64,000 bases of DNA. Source: Calothrix sp. NIES-2100 (lineage in GTDB: Bacteria; Cyanobacteriota; Cyanobacteriia; Cyanobacteriales; Nostocaceae). The DNA is taken from NCBI RefSeq assembly GCF_002368195.1, contig NZ_AP018178.1, positions 8,824,645-8,888,644 of the forward strand, written 5' to 3'. The notes under the pieces were generated by a model. The model was not told where the DNA came from, did not search any database, and saw only the letters and a list, made by a program, of their open reading frames with translations. Positions 26,063 through 35,846 of the stretch are shown piece by piece (position 1 is the stretch's first letter; each line of letters starts with the position of its first letter). The position numbers and the translations under genes were made by a program.

Positions 26063-27178
26063 ATGACTAATCAAAAACGAGTTTATATAATCTTAGGTAC
26101 TCGTCCGGAGGCGATTAAACTAGCTCCGGTAATTCAAGTCTTTCAAAGGTCTCCAGATTTCGAGTCACAAGTAATTTTGACTGGACAGCATCGGGAAATG
26201 GTTGAGCAAGTAATGCAGCTGTTCGACCTGAAAGCAGATAATGACTTGGAGATTATGCAGCCTCAGCAATCTTTGAGTGATATTACCTGTCGCAGTCTGC
26301 GAGGTTTGGAGGCTTTATTTAAGGAAAGCAAGCCAGATTTAGTCATAGTGCAAGGAGATACGACTACAGCTTTTGCCGCAGCTTTGGCAGCATTTTATCA
26401 AAAAATTCCTGTAGGTCATGTAGAAGCGGGTTTAAGAACTGATGACTTGTTTAATCCTTACCCAGAAGAAGCTAACCGACGGCTGATTTCGCAAATTACG
26501 CAATTGCACTTTGCACCAACGCCTCTGGCTGTGGAAAACTTAGAGCGTTCTGGTGTGTTGGGTGAAATTCACTTAACAGGTAATACTGTAATTGACGCGC
26601 TGTTAAATGTAGCTGCAAATCAACCAGCCTGCAATATACCTGGGTTAGACTGGTCATCCTATCGCACACTGCTGGCGACAGTTCATCGCCGGGAGAATTG
26701 GGGAGAACCACTGCAAGGAATCGCGCAAGGATTTTTACAAATATTAGATAAGTTTCCCGATACAGCTTTGCTATTACCACTACACCGCAATCCTACGGTA
26801 AGAGAACCATTACAAGGACTTTTGGGAAATCATCCGCGAATTTTTTTGACAGAACCATTAGATTATAAAGAATTAGTGGGTGCGATCGCGCGATCGCATT
26901 TTTTGCTCACTGATTCTGGCGGTTTGCAAGAAGAAGCACCTAGCCTCGGTAAACCTGTACTAGTTCTGCGGGAAACCACAGAAAGGCCGGAAGCAGTCAC
27001 CGCCGGTACCGCTAAACTTGTAGGCACTCAAACCGAGAATATTGTGGCTGCTGCTGCTGAGTTACTCAGCAACTCCATAGCCTATGAAACAATGGCAAAT
27101 GCGATTAATCCTTTTGGTGATGGTAAAGCAAGCGATCGCATTTTGCAAATCGTCAACAATTACTTAGCAATTAGCTAA
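26063..27178 (+). CDS. wecB: UDP-N-acetylglucosamine 2-epimerase, non-hydrolysing
   Basis: WecB interconverts UDP-GlcNAc and UDP-ManNAc for surface polysaccharides. At 371 residues it has family length. Recognised segments are IILGTRPEAIKLAPVI, VQGDTTTAFAAALAAFYQKI, GHVEAGLRTDDLFNPYPEE with ANRRLISQI, TVHRRENWGEP and the C-terminal LLTDSGGLQEEAPSLGKPVL. The start ATG is part of the AATGACT heptamer array, so its original start may have been replaced. No glycosyltransferase cluster surrounds it. Confidence 0.95.
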   Translation: MTNQKRVYIILGTRPEAIKLAPVIQVFQRSPDFESQVILTGQHREMVEQVMQLFDLKADNDLEIMQPQQSLSDITCRSLRGLEALFKESKPDLVIVQGDTTTAFAAALAAFYQKIPVGHVEAGLRTDDLFNPYPEEANRRLISQITQLHFAPTPLAVENLERSGVLGEIHLTGNTVIDALLNVAANQPACNIPGLDWSSYRTLLATVHRRENWGEPLQGIAQGFLQILDKFPDTALLLPLHRNPTVREPLQGLLGNHPRIFLTEPLDYKELVGAIARSHFLLTDSGGLQEEAPSLGKPVLVLRETTERPEAVTAGTAKLVGTQTENIVAAAAELLSNSIAYETMANAINPFGDGKASDRILQIVNNYLAIS

Positions 27179-27253
27179 ACAATATTATCCCAATACCATA
27201 CAGCTGTGTTCGCTGGGTAATCGATAGATAGCAATTATTTTATTCATCATTTT

Positions 27254-27286
27254 CCCCTCGGATCTCTTATCCGCAGGGGATTTTAA
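27254..27286 (+). terminator. Terminator after wecB
   Basis: CCCCT plus CGGAT pair with ATCCG plus AGGGG around a short loop with a one-base bulge, followed by ATTTTAATTT. Confidence 0.6.
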
Positions 27287-27398
27287 TTTATGTAAACAAT
27301 TAATGACACTCCTTAACTTTAACAGGAGGAGAAATTAGCATAAATGGGAAAGCTATCAGCTTAGTGCTTAAGTAACTTTTACAAATCAGAAATCAAAT

Positions 27399-30300
27399 AT
27401 GAGTATTACCATTACTGGTTACAATCTCATCGAAGTCCTTTATGACGGTACTACTACCTATGTTTATCGTGCTTTACGCGAGCCTGAGCAAACATCGGTA
27501 ATTATTAAAACTCTGAAAGCTGAGTATCCCACTATAAAACAGCTTACTCAATTAAGACATGAATATCAAATACTCCAAAGTTTAAAAATAGAAGGAATTG
27601 TTAAACCCTTGGCGTTGGAAAATTATCAAAACGGTTTAGCACTAATTCTGTCAGATTTTGCCGGAGAAACTCTAAAAAATTTTATTAACATCCAAAAACT
27701 TGACTTAAGCCAGTTTTTGAACATTGCTATTCAACTAGCTACTATTCTTTCTCAGTTACATCAAAATAATATTATTCATAAAGATATTAAGCCGCAAAAT
27801 ATTTTAATTAATCCGCAAACAGGTCAAGTTAAAATTATTGATTTTAGTATTTCATCATATTTATCCAAAGAAAATCATCACCCCAGCGATCCTAATTTGT
27901 TAGAAGGCACTCTCGCCTATATGTCACCAGAACAAACTGGGAGAATGAATCGTTCCATTGATTATCGTACTGACTTTTACTCTTTAGGTGTCACCTTCTA
28001 CGAAATGTTAACGGGTCAGCTACCTTTTCAAATTCATGACTCTTTAGAATTAGTTCATAGCCATATTGCCAAAACACCAATACCTCCTCAAGAAATTAAC
28101 TCAAAAATTCCTTCAGTAGTTTCTCATATAGTGATGAAATTATTAGCCAAAACTGCTGAGGAGAGATATCAAAATGCCTTAGGGTTAAAAGCAGACTTAG
28201 AAGAATGCTTAAAACAACTACAAGCAACTGGAAAAATTCCCAATTTCAACATCGGTCAGCTTGATTTATATAGCCAATTTGTCATTCCCCAAAAACTTTA
28301 TGGTCGCGAGCAAGAAGTTGCCATTCTCATGAATACCTTTGAGCGAGTGAGTCTAGGGGCAACTGAGATGATGTTAGTAAGTGGGTACTCTGGTATCGGC
28401 AAATCCTGCTTAGTGAATGAAGTTCATAAACCCATAATACGTCAACGAGGTTATTTTATTTCCGGTAAGTTTGACCAATTTAAACGTAATATTCCTTATG
28501 CTTCTTTAATTCAAGCTTTTCAAGAATTGCTCCGGCAGTTATTAACAGAAAGTAGTGAAAAAATAGCAATTTGGCAAGCAAAGATTTTAAAAGCTTTGGG
28601 CGATAATGCGCAAGTTATTATCGATGTTATTCCCGAAGTCGAACGAATAATTGGACATCAACCAGATGTTCCGCAATTAGGCCCCACGGCATCGCAAAAC
28701 CGATTTAATCGCCTGTTTCAAAAATTTATTCATATATTTTCTCAAAAAGAACATCCTTTAGTGCTGTTCTTGGATGACTTACAGTGGGCAGATTTAGCTT
28801 CATTAAAGTTAATTCAGTTGCTTGTCTGTAATCCAGATAGTCAATATTTATTACTGATTGGTACATATCGAGATAATGAAGTCAATGCAACTCATCCTTT
28901 GATGTTGACTTTAGAAGAAATTAAAATATCTTCGGCAATAGTTAACAATATTGTTCTCCAACCTTTGCAAATTTCCCATGTCATACTTTTGGTGAGTGAT
29001 ACTCTCCGTACTCATCCGGAAGAAATACAGATGCTAGCTGAGTTAGTGTTTGCTAAAACTCAAGGAAATCCCTTCTTTTTAACTCAACTCCTCAAATCTC
29101 TGTATCTAGAAAATTTATTATTTTTTAATATTAGTGACCGTTGCTGGCAGTGGGATATCGAACTAATAAAACAAATTGATATTACTGATAATGTTGTTGA
29201 TTTGATGGTCAATCAAATTCAAAAATTATCACCACAAACGCAAAATATATTAAAATTAGCTGCATGTATTGGTGACAAATTTACTCTAGAAGTCTTGAGT
29301 ATTGTGACTGAAAAAACGTTGACAGAAACAGCCGCAGATTTGTGGGGTTCTCTAGAAGCAGGTTTAGTTATTCCTCTAACTAATGCTGATAAAATTCCTC
29401 TAGTATTTGACGAGGATTTTAAACTTTCTCAATCACAAATTACTTACAAATTTTTACATGACCGTGTTCAGCAAGCTGCTTATACACTAATTCCCGATAT
29501 CCAAAAAAAGCAAACTCATTTAAAAATTGGCAATTTGTTACTCAAGAATACGCCAGAAACCCAAATTGAAGAAAACATTTTTGAGATTGTTAACCAGCTA
29601 GATATTGGTGCGGGAATGATAACCCAGCAGGCTCAAAAATATCAGCTAGCTAAACTCAACTTAATTGCAGGTAATAAAGCCAGACTAGCAAATGCTTATG
29701 AAACTGCTCTGAAATATTTAAGTACTGGAATTGAACTCTTAGCGATAGATAGCTGGGAGGAGGAATATAATTTAACATTAGATATTTATGATGCCACGAT
29801 TGAAGCCGAGTATCTCAATGCTAATTATCAGGAAGCTAAAAATTTAATTGATATTGCTTTAAACTACGCTAAAACCATCTTAGATAAAGTCAGAGTCTAT
29901 AAAAGAGCCATTAACTTTTATATTGTTAAAGCAGATTTACCAGCAGCAATTGATATAGCTTTACAAACTCTAGAATTATTAGGAGTAACCATACCAACAG
30001 ATTTAGAAAGCATCAATATATATTGTGAGCAATTGCGGCAAGAATTGATGTTTGATCAAAGCCAAATTGCCCAACTCGCAAATTTACCATTAATTAGCGA
30101 CCCTTATAAACAAGCGGCAATAGAAATATTAAATACTATGCCAGGGCCCGTTTACATTGTCAGACCACACCTTGTGATGCCAATGATGTCAACAATGGTT
30201 AGTCTCTCGGTGAAGTATGGTAATTGTGGAGCCTCAGCATTTGGCTATTCTATGTATGGTTTGTTAGTTGCTGGTGTATTTGAAGATAATGATTCCGCCT

Positions 30301-33300
30301 ATGAATTTGGTCAATTAGCGTTGCGAGTAGCCGAGAAATTTAATGATAAAGTTATCAAAACTTGTGCCCTTAAAGTATATGCTAGTCATCTACAATTTTG
30401 TAAGGAGCATTTACGAGAAGCTGTAGATAGTTTAAGATTAGCTAGTGAATTTGCTTTAGAAACTGGCAATATTGAGTTTTTAGGTTATGGTAGTTCTGAG
30501 TATGGAATTTACTTGTTTTTTAGTGGTGAAAACTTAGAAACAGTAGAGAAAAAAATTGCCCCTTATGTTGAGTTAGTTGATCAGTTTAAACAAGATTTAG
30601 GCATTAATTACATTAGATTGGCTAGACAAGTTACACTCAATTTGCTTGGGCGAGCTACTGATAAGCTAACTTTAACAGGTGAAAGTTTCTGTGAAGAAAC
30701 CAGATTGCCAATTGTGATGACAGCTAATTGGCAAGTTGTGATTTGTTGCTTTTATTTATTTAAAGCAATACTTGCTTATTTATTTAAAGATTACAAGGCT
30801 GCTTTTGAATATGCAAATTTAGCCCAAGCGAATATCCAAGGCGTAGTCGCAATGCTGATGGATTATGAATTGAAATTTTACCATTCTTTAATAATACTTG
30901 CTTATTACCAACAGCTTGATGATGGTGAAAAAGAAAAGTGTTTACAGCAGTTGGAATTGAATCAAAAAAGTTTGGGGTTAAAAGCATTTCATGCACCTTG
31001 TAATTTTGAACATAAATATAATTTAGTAGAGGCAGAGAAAGCTAGGATAATTGGGCAACCATTACTAGCTATGGAATACTACGACCGCGCTATAGCCGGA
31101 GCCAAAGCACAAGGTTATATCCAAGAAGAAGCGCTGGGTGCGGAACTTGCAGCAGAGTTTTATTTTATGCGGGGTAGGGAAAATATTGCTAGAGATTATT
31201 TAGCCCAGTCTTATTACGCTTATGTTCGGTGGGGAGCAACTGCCAAAATCAGATTTTTAGAAACAACTTATCCGCAAATTTTTTCCCAGAGTGGAGAGCG
31301 CAAAACCAAAACTCTAGAAATGAATCGCACAATTAGCTCTACGACTATTGGGAATCCAGAAGTTTTCGATTTATCAGCAGTTATGAAGGCCTCACAAGCT
31401 CTGTCTAGTGAAATAGTTCTAGATAAAGTGTTGGCTAAATTAATGCAAATTGTCATTGAAATTGCCGGAGCGGAACTGGGATTTTTAATTTTAGAAAAGG
31501 CAGGAAAACTACTTATAGAAGCTTCAGGAAATGTGGGATGTAATGAAATAAGTTTACAGGAATCGACATCAGTTGAATGTAGCCCTTACTTACCGATATC
31601 CCTAATTAATTACGTAGCGCGAACTCAGGAATATGTATTATTAGATGATGCCGCCAATGAGGGAGCATTTACAGCAGACAACTATATAATCAATCAAAAG
31701 CCGAAATCTGTTTTATGTACACCAGTTATCCACCAAAATAAACTCATTGGTATTCTGTACTTAGAAAATAATTTAACTACTAAAGCATTTACGCCAGAGC
31801 GCTTGGAAGTTTTACAACTTTTATCATCACAAGCAGCAATCTCAATTGAAAATGCGCGTCTTTATCATGATTTAGAAGAATATAATCGCACATTGGAAGT
31901 CAGAGTCAAAGAGCGAACTCTGGAATTACAAAGTAAGAATTTGCAACTACAACAGGAAATCCGCGATCGCCAACGCGCCGAAGAAGCAGCTGAAACCGCC
32001 AACAGCGCCAAAAGCCAATTCCTTGCTAGCATGAGCCATGAACTGCGTACACCCCTCAATGGGATTTTGGGTTACGCACAAATTTTGAATAAACATAACA
32101 CTTTAACTGCTGAACAAAAGAATGGTATCAACATCATCCATCAATGTGGGGAACATTTACTAACACTGATTAACGATATTTTAGATCTTTCTAAAATTGA
32201 GGCAGGAAAATTAGAACTTTATCCTACAGAATTTTATTTACCAGATTTTCTGGAAAGTATTGTGCAAATCTGCCAGATTCGTAGTGAACAAAAAGGAATT
32301 GCTTTAGTTTATCATCAACTATCTCATGTACCTAAAATTGTGCGCGCCGATGAGAAACGGTTACGGCAAGTTTTAATTAATTTACTGAGCAATGCTGTCA
32401 AATTTACTGAAAAAGGTAGTGTAAAATTCCAGGTAGGATATCATGGGGAAAAATTACGGTTTCAAGTAGAAGATACAGGCATCGGTATAGCCGAAGAGCA
32501 ATTAGAAGAAATATTTTTGCCATTTAAACAGGTAGGGGAAGATAGCCGCAAGACAGAAGGTACAGGTTTAGGATTAGCAATTAGCCGTCAATTAGTCCAG
32601 ATGATGGGCGGTGAACTGAAGGTGAAAAGTACGTTAGGTAAAGGTAGCGTTTTCTGGCTAGATTTGGATTTAGCTGAGGTTGGTTCAGCAATTAATGTTA
32701 AGAAAGTTGTTGAACGTAACATCATTGGTTTTGTTGGTGATAGAAAGAAGATTTTAGTAGTAGATGATAAATGCTCAAATCGTTCTGTCTTAGTCAATTT
32801 ACTACAGGGCTTAGGTTTTGAACTTTTAGAAGCAACCGATGGCTTAGACTGTCTGAATAAAGCACCAGAATTTAAGCCAGATTTGATTTTTATGGACTTG
32901 GTAATGACCGTAATGGATGGTTTTGAAGCCACACGTCGTCTGAGGCTGTTACCAAAATTTAAGGAAGTACCAGTAATTGCTATATCAGCTAGCGTTTTTG
33001 ATTTTGAGCAAAAGCAGAGTCTAGAAGTAGGTTGTAATGATTTTCTGCCTAAACCATTTTTGGTAGCAGAACTTTTAGAAAAATTAAGAATTCACTTAGG
33101 CTTGGAATGGATTTATGAAGATATAGAAAATGAGCCAAAAGAACAAAAAAATGTTAATGTAAAAACAAAACTTCAAAATTTACAATTAATTCCTCCACCA
33201 GCAGAAGAAATTGGAATTCTGCTAGATTTGGCAATGAAGGGAGACCTCAGGAGTATTGCCCAAAGAGCAACAAAATTAGAGGAGTTTGATAAAAAATTGT

Positions 33301-33401
33301 TACCGTTTGCACATCATTTGCGCCAACTGGCTAAAGAGTTTAAAGGAAAACAAATTGTAGATTTTATTAAAGAATATTCACAGATGGCAAAAAGTAAGTA
33401 G
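27399..33401 (+). CDS. HstK-type Ser/Thr kinase-AAA-GAF-histidine kinase-receiver
   Basis: A 2000-residue signalling protein. Domains: Ser/Thr kinase (about 5-270; Lys37, HKDIKPQN at 127-134), AAA/STAND-type ATPase (Walker A SGYSGIGKSCLV about 328, Walker B LFLDDLQWAD), a long helical TPR-like region (about 760-1300), GAF (about 1340-1480), coiled coil, HisKA with His1547 (SHELRTPLN), ATPase (GTGLGLAISRQ), receiver with Asp1833 (IFMDLVMTVMDG), and a C-terminal helical tail. The magnesium-binding motif is DFS (148-150) instead of DFG. Such kinases are abundant in heterocystous cyanobacteria; inputs are mostly unknown. It has a paralogue at 49410 without a receiver. A second hybrid kinase lies 147 bp downstream and may act in the same relay. 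Confidence 0.92.
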   Translation: MSITITGYNLIEVLYDGTTTYVYRALREPEQTSVIIKTLKAEYPTIKQLTQLRHEYQILQSLKIEGIVKPLALENYQNGLALILSDFAGETLKNFINIQKLDLSQFLNIAIQLATILSQLHQNNIIHKDIKPQNILINPQTGQVKIIDFSISSYLSKENHHPSDPNLLEGTLAYMSPEQTGRMNRSIDYRTDFYSLGVTFYEMLTGQLPFQIHDSLELVHSHIAKTPIPPQEINSKIPSVVSHIVMKLLAKTAEERYQNALGLKADLEECLKQLQATGKIPNFNIGQLDLYSQFVIPQKLYGREQEVAILMNTFERVSLGATEMMLVSGYSGIGKSCLVNEVHKPIIRQRGYFISGKFDQFKRNIPYASLIQAFQELLRQLLTESSEKIAIWQAKILKALGDNAQVIIDVIPEVERIIGHQPDVPQLGPTASQNRFNRLFQKFIHIFSQKEHPLVLFLDDLQWADLASLKLIQLLVCNPDSQYLLLIGTYRDNEVNATHPLMLTLEEIKISSAIVNNIVLQPLQISHVILLVSDTLRTHPEEIQMLAELVFAKTQGNPFFLTQLLKSLYLENLLFFNISDRCWQWDIELIKQIDITDNVVDLMVNQIQKLSPQTQNILKLAACIGDKFTLEVLSIVTEKTLTETAADLWGSLEAGLVIPLTNADKIPLVFDEDFKLSQSQITYKFLHDRVQQAAYTLIPDIQKKQTHLKIGNLLLKNTPETQIEENIFEIVNQLDIGAGMITQQAQKYQLAKLNLIAGNKARLANAYETALKYLSTGIELLAIDSWEEEYNLTLDIYDATIEAEYLNANYQEAKNLIDIALNYAKTILDKVRVYKRAINFYIVKADLPAAIDIALQTLELLGVTIPTDLESINIYCEQLRQELMFDQSQIAQLANLPLISDPYKQAAIEILNTMPGPVYIVRPHLVMPMMSTMVSLSVKYGNCGASAFGYSMYGLLVAGVFEDNDSAYEFGQLALRVAEKFNDKVIKTCALKVYASHLQFCKEHLREAVDSLRLASEFALETGNIEFLGYGSSEYGIYLFFSGENLETVEKKIAPYVELVDQFKQDLGINYIRLARQVTLNLLGRATDKLTLTGESFCEETRLPIVMTANWQVVICCFYLFKAILAYLFKDYKAAFEYANLAQANIQGVVAMLMDYELKFYHSLIILAYYQQLDDGEKEKCLQQLELNQKSLGLKAFHAPCNFEHKYNLVEAEKARIIGQPLLAMEYYDRAIAGAKAQGYIQEEALGAELAAEFYFMRGRENIARDYLAQSYYAYVRWGATAKIRFLETTYPQIFSQSGERKTKTLEMNRTISSTTIGNPEVFDLSAVMKASQALSSEIVLDKVLAKLMQIVIEIAGAELGFLILEKAGKLLIEASGNVGCNEISLQESTSVECSPYLPISLINYVARTQEYVLLDDAANEGAFTADNYIINQKPKSVLCTPVIHQNKLIGILYLENNLTTKAFTPERLEVLQLLSSQAAISIENARLYHDLEEYNRTLEVRVKERTLELQSKNLQLQQEIRDRQRAEEAAETANSAKSQFLASMSHELRTPLNGILGYAQILNKHNTLTAEQKNGINIIHQCGEHLLTLINDILDLSKIEAGKLELYPTEFYLPDFLESIVQICQIRSEQKGIALVYHQLSHVPKIVRADEKRLRQVLINLLSNAVKFTEKGSVKFQVGYHGEKLRFQVEDTGIGIAEEQLEEIFLPFKQVGEDSRKTEGTGLGLAISRQLVQMMGGELKVKSTLGKGSVFWLDLDLAEVGSAINVKKVVERNIIGFVGDRKKILVVDDKCSNRSVLVNLLQGLGFELLEATDGLDCLNKAPEFKPDLIFMDLVMTVMDGFEATRRLRLLPKFKEVPVIAISASVFDFEQKQSLEVGCNDFLPKPFLVAELLEKLRIHLGLEWIYEDIENEPKEQKNVNVKTKLQNLQLIPPPAEEIGILLDLAMKGDLRSIAQRATKLEEFDKKLLPFAHHLRQLAKEFKGKQIVDFIKEYSQMAKSK

Positions 33402-33548
33402 GTTGGCGTAATTAAATATTATTGGTCAATGGTCAGTTGTCAGTTGAATATTGCCTTTTGCCTTTTGACTATTGACTTCCATGCAGCGTTACTAGGGATG
33501 TAGATTAACATAATTGCTGACCTCTGCCTAATTGAAAAATGAGGTTTT

Positions 33549-35531
33549 ATGAAAACTGATTTGAATCATCCAGGAGTCATCTTAATTGTTGATGACAACC
33601 CAACAAATTTAGAAATTTTGTTTGATTTTTTAGCCGATACAGGATTTACTGTTTTGGTTGCGGAAGATGGTGAAAGTGCGATCGCACGAGCCGAATATGC
33701 CCCACCTGACTTGATCCTGTTGGACATACTCATGCCATATATAGACGGTTTTGAAACCTGTCGCCGTTTAAAAGCGAATGCCTTAACACAAGATATTCCC
33801 ATTATTTTCATGACTGCACTCACCGAAACAGTGGATAAAGTCAAAGGCTTGAGTTTGGGAGCCGTGGATTACGTTACTAAACCGCTACAGCATGAAGAAG
33901 TTTTAGCCCGGATTAAACTTCATCTCCAGCTGCGACACTTAACCAAGACACTGCAAGAGCAAAATCAGCGTTTGGAGAGGGAAATTGCTGAGCGCCAGCA
34001 AGCAGAACAAAAAATTCATGAACAAGCTGCTTTGCTAGATATCGCTACAGATGCAATTATCGTTAACGATTGGGACAATCAAATCAGCTTTTGGAACCAA
34101 GGAGCGGAAAATTTATACGGATGGCAAGCATCAGAGGTAATTGGCAAAAATATCAATCAGCTTCTCTATCGACCGGAAATCTTACCTCAACTACAAAATA
34201 TCCGCAAAAGTCTAGCTGAACATGGTTGCTGGCAAGGTGAATTGCAGCAAGTTACCAAACAAGACGAAAAAATTATTGTTGCTAGTCGTTGGACTTTAAT
34301 GCGCGATCGCGATGGACAACCTAAATCGATTCTGATAGTTAACACCGACATTACAGAAAAAAAACAACTTGAAAGCCAATTTCTCCGCACGCAGCGGCTA
34401 GAAAGTTTGGGTACACTTGCTGGCGGCATTGCCCATGACCTCAACAATATACTGACACCAATTTTGTCGGCAGCGCAACTGCTACAGCTAAAACGCCCTA
34501 ATGCTGATGAATGGAGTCAGAAAATGTATAGAACAATAGAAACTAACACTAAACGTGGAGCTGCTTTAGTTAAGCAAGTGCTACAGTTTGCACGCGGGGT
34601 TGAAGGTAAGCGTTCAATTGTGCTAATTAGCCACCTGTTCTCAGAAATTGAGCAGATTGTGCATGGCACATTTCCGAAATCTATAGAATTTTCTACTGAT
34701 ATTCAGTCAGATCTTTGGGCTGTGATTGGAGATGCCACACATTTGCATCAAGTACTGATGAATCTCACCGTCAATGCTCGTGATGCTATGTGCAACGGTG
34801 GTACTCTCAGTATTTCTGCCAAAAATTTGTTGATTGATGAACAATATGCCCGAATGAATCTGGAGGCCAAGGTTGGGCCCTACATTGTAATTACTGTTGC
34901 GGATACAGGAATGGGGATGCCGCCAGAAATTTTAGATAGAATATTTGAGCCGTTTTTCACCACTAAAGAAGTTGGTAAAGGTACAGGTTTGGGTCTTTCA
35001 ACCGTGAGAGGTATCATCAAAAGTCACGGTGGTTTTATTAACGTCCATAGCGAAATCGGCAAAGGAACTGAATTTAAATTGTTCTTACCAGCAGTGGAGA
35101 CTATGGCAACATCGTTAGCGGACAATCTCGAACTGCCAGATGGTAACGGAGAATTAATTTTAGTAGTAGATGACGAAGCGAAAATTCTCGAAACTACTAA
35201 AATTTCTTTAGAAAGTTATAACTACAAAGTGCTGACTGCCAACAATGGTATTGAAGCGATCGCACTGTATGCCCGCTACCAAGATAAAATCAGTGTAGTT
35301 GTGGTAGATATGATGATGCCGTTGATGGATGGTGCAACTACCATTCGTACATTGCAAACAATGAATCCCCAGGTGAAGATTGTTGCTGTTAGCGGTTTGG
35401 TAACCAGCAATAACATTACCAAAGATGCGACTGTCAACAAATTTATTTCTAAGCCCTATACAACTCAGGAATTATTGCAAACTTTATCTGAGGTTCTTTG
35501 CCAAGGACTATTTATGCAGATGAACCGATGA
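33549..35531 (+). CDS. Receiver-PAS-histidine kinase-receiver hybrid
   Basis: This 660-residue cytosolic hybrid kinase has an N-terminal receiver (Asp59, LILLDILMPYIDG), a short coiled coil, PAS (about 165-280, DIATDAIIVNDWDNQISFW), and HisKA with His296 (AGGIAHDLNNIL). The ATPase has N box LMNLTVNARDAM and G2 box KGTGLGLSTVRG. A second receiver carries Asp587 (VVVVDMMMPLMDG). The N-terminal receiver means its kinase is probably switched by another phosphodonor; the 2000-aa kinase 147 bp upstream on the same strand is the natural candidate. No membrane segments. A MITE-like repeat follows the stop. Confidence 0.93.
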   Translation: MKTDLNHPGVILIVDDNPTNLEILFDFLADTGFTVLVAEDGESAIARAEYAPPDLILLDILMPYIDGFETCRRLKANALTQDIPIIFMTALTETVDKVKGLSLGAVDYVTKPLQHEEVLARIKLHLQLRHLTKTLQEQNQRLEREIAERQQAEQKIHEQAALLDIATDAIIVNDWDNQISFWNQGAENLYGWQASEVIGKNINQLLYRPEILPQLQNIRKSLAEHGCWQGELQQVTKQDEKIIVASRWTLMRDRDGQPKSILIVNTDITEKKQLESQFLRTQRLESLGTLAGGIAHDLNNILTPILSAAQLLQLKRPNADEWSQKMYRTIETNTKRGAALVKQVLQFARGVEGKRSIVLISHLFSEIEQIVHGTFPKSIEFSTDIQSDLWAVIGDATHLHQVLMNLTVNARDAMCNGGTLSISAKNLLIDEQYARMNLEAKVGPYIVITVADTGMGMPPEILDRIFEPFFTTKEVGKGTGLGLSTVRGIIKSHGGFINVHSEIGKGTEFKLFLPAVETMATSLADNLELPDGNGELILVVDDEAKILETTKISLESYNYKVLTANNGIEAIALYARYQDKISVVVVDMMMPLMDGATTIRTLQTMNPQVKIVAVSGLVTSNNITKDATVNKFISKPYTTQELLQTLSEVLCQGLFMQMNR

Positions 35532-35568
35532 GATAAGTAGATCAACCTAAATAAATATAATATGTTTT

Positions 35569-35655
35569 GTCATTGCGTTTGCGTAGCGTCTCGAAGAGAG
35601 GAACGAAGCAATCGCTGCATACTGGGATTGCTTCGTCGTTCCTCCTCGCAATGAC
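35569..35655. repeat. MITE-like palindrome with GTCATTGCG ends, copy 1
   Basis: Terminal inverted repeats GTCATTGCG/CGCAATGAC and subterminal AAGCAATCGC/GATTGCTTCG enclose GTAGCGTCTCGAAGAG. A sequence-related copy stands at 43285-43395. Confidence 0.88.
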
Positions 35656-35684
35656 ATCTTACATTTAATTATGTTGACCTACTT

Positions 35685-35803
35685 ATAGCAATCCGTTGAG
35701 GATTTGTGAAATATTACATGTAGGGTTGTTGACAGTCAACAGTCAACAGTCAACAGTCAACAGTCAAAACCGATATTTTTCACAACTGAAATAGGATTGC
35801 TAT
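35685..35803. repeat. Palindromic element with an internal AGTCAAC array
   Basis: Ends ATAGCAATCC/GGATTGCTAT are perfect inverted repeats. Inner arms TTGTGAAATAT and ATATTTTTCACAA are also complementary. The centre holds five AGTCAAC-type heptamers (about 35733-35768). Confidence 0.8.
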
Positions 35804-35810
35804 ATGTAGG

Positions 35811-35839
35811 TGAGTCTCTTCGCATGGCGAAGAGACTCA
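35811..35839 (-). terminator. 13-bp hairpin downstream of glgA
   Basis: TGAGTCTCTTCGC/GCGAAGAGACTCA with loop ATG, beginning 8 bases past the glgA stop. It is very stable but lacks a T-run, so it may be a transcript-end stabiliser or a repeat end. Confidence 0.5.
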
Positions 35840-35846
35840 GCTGCTG

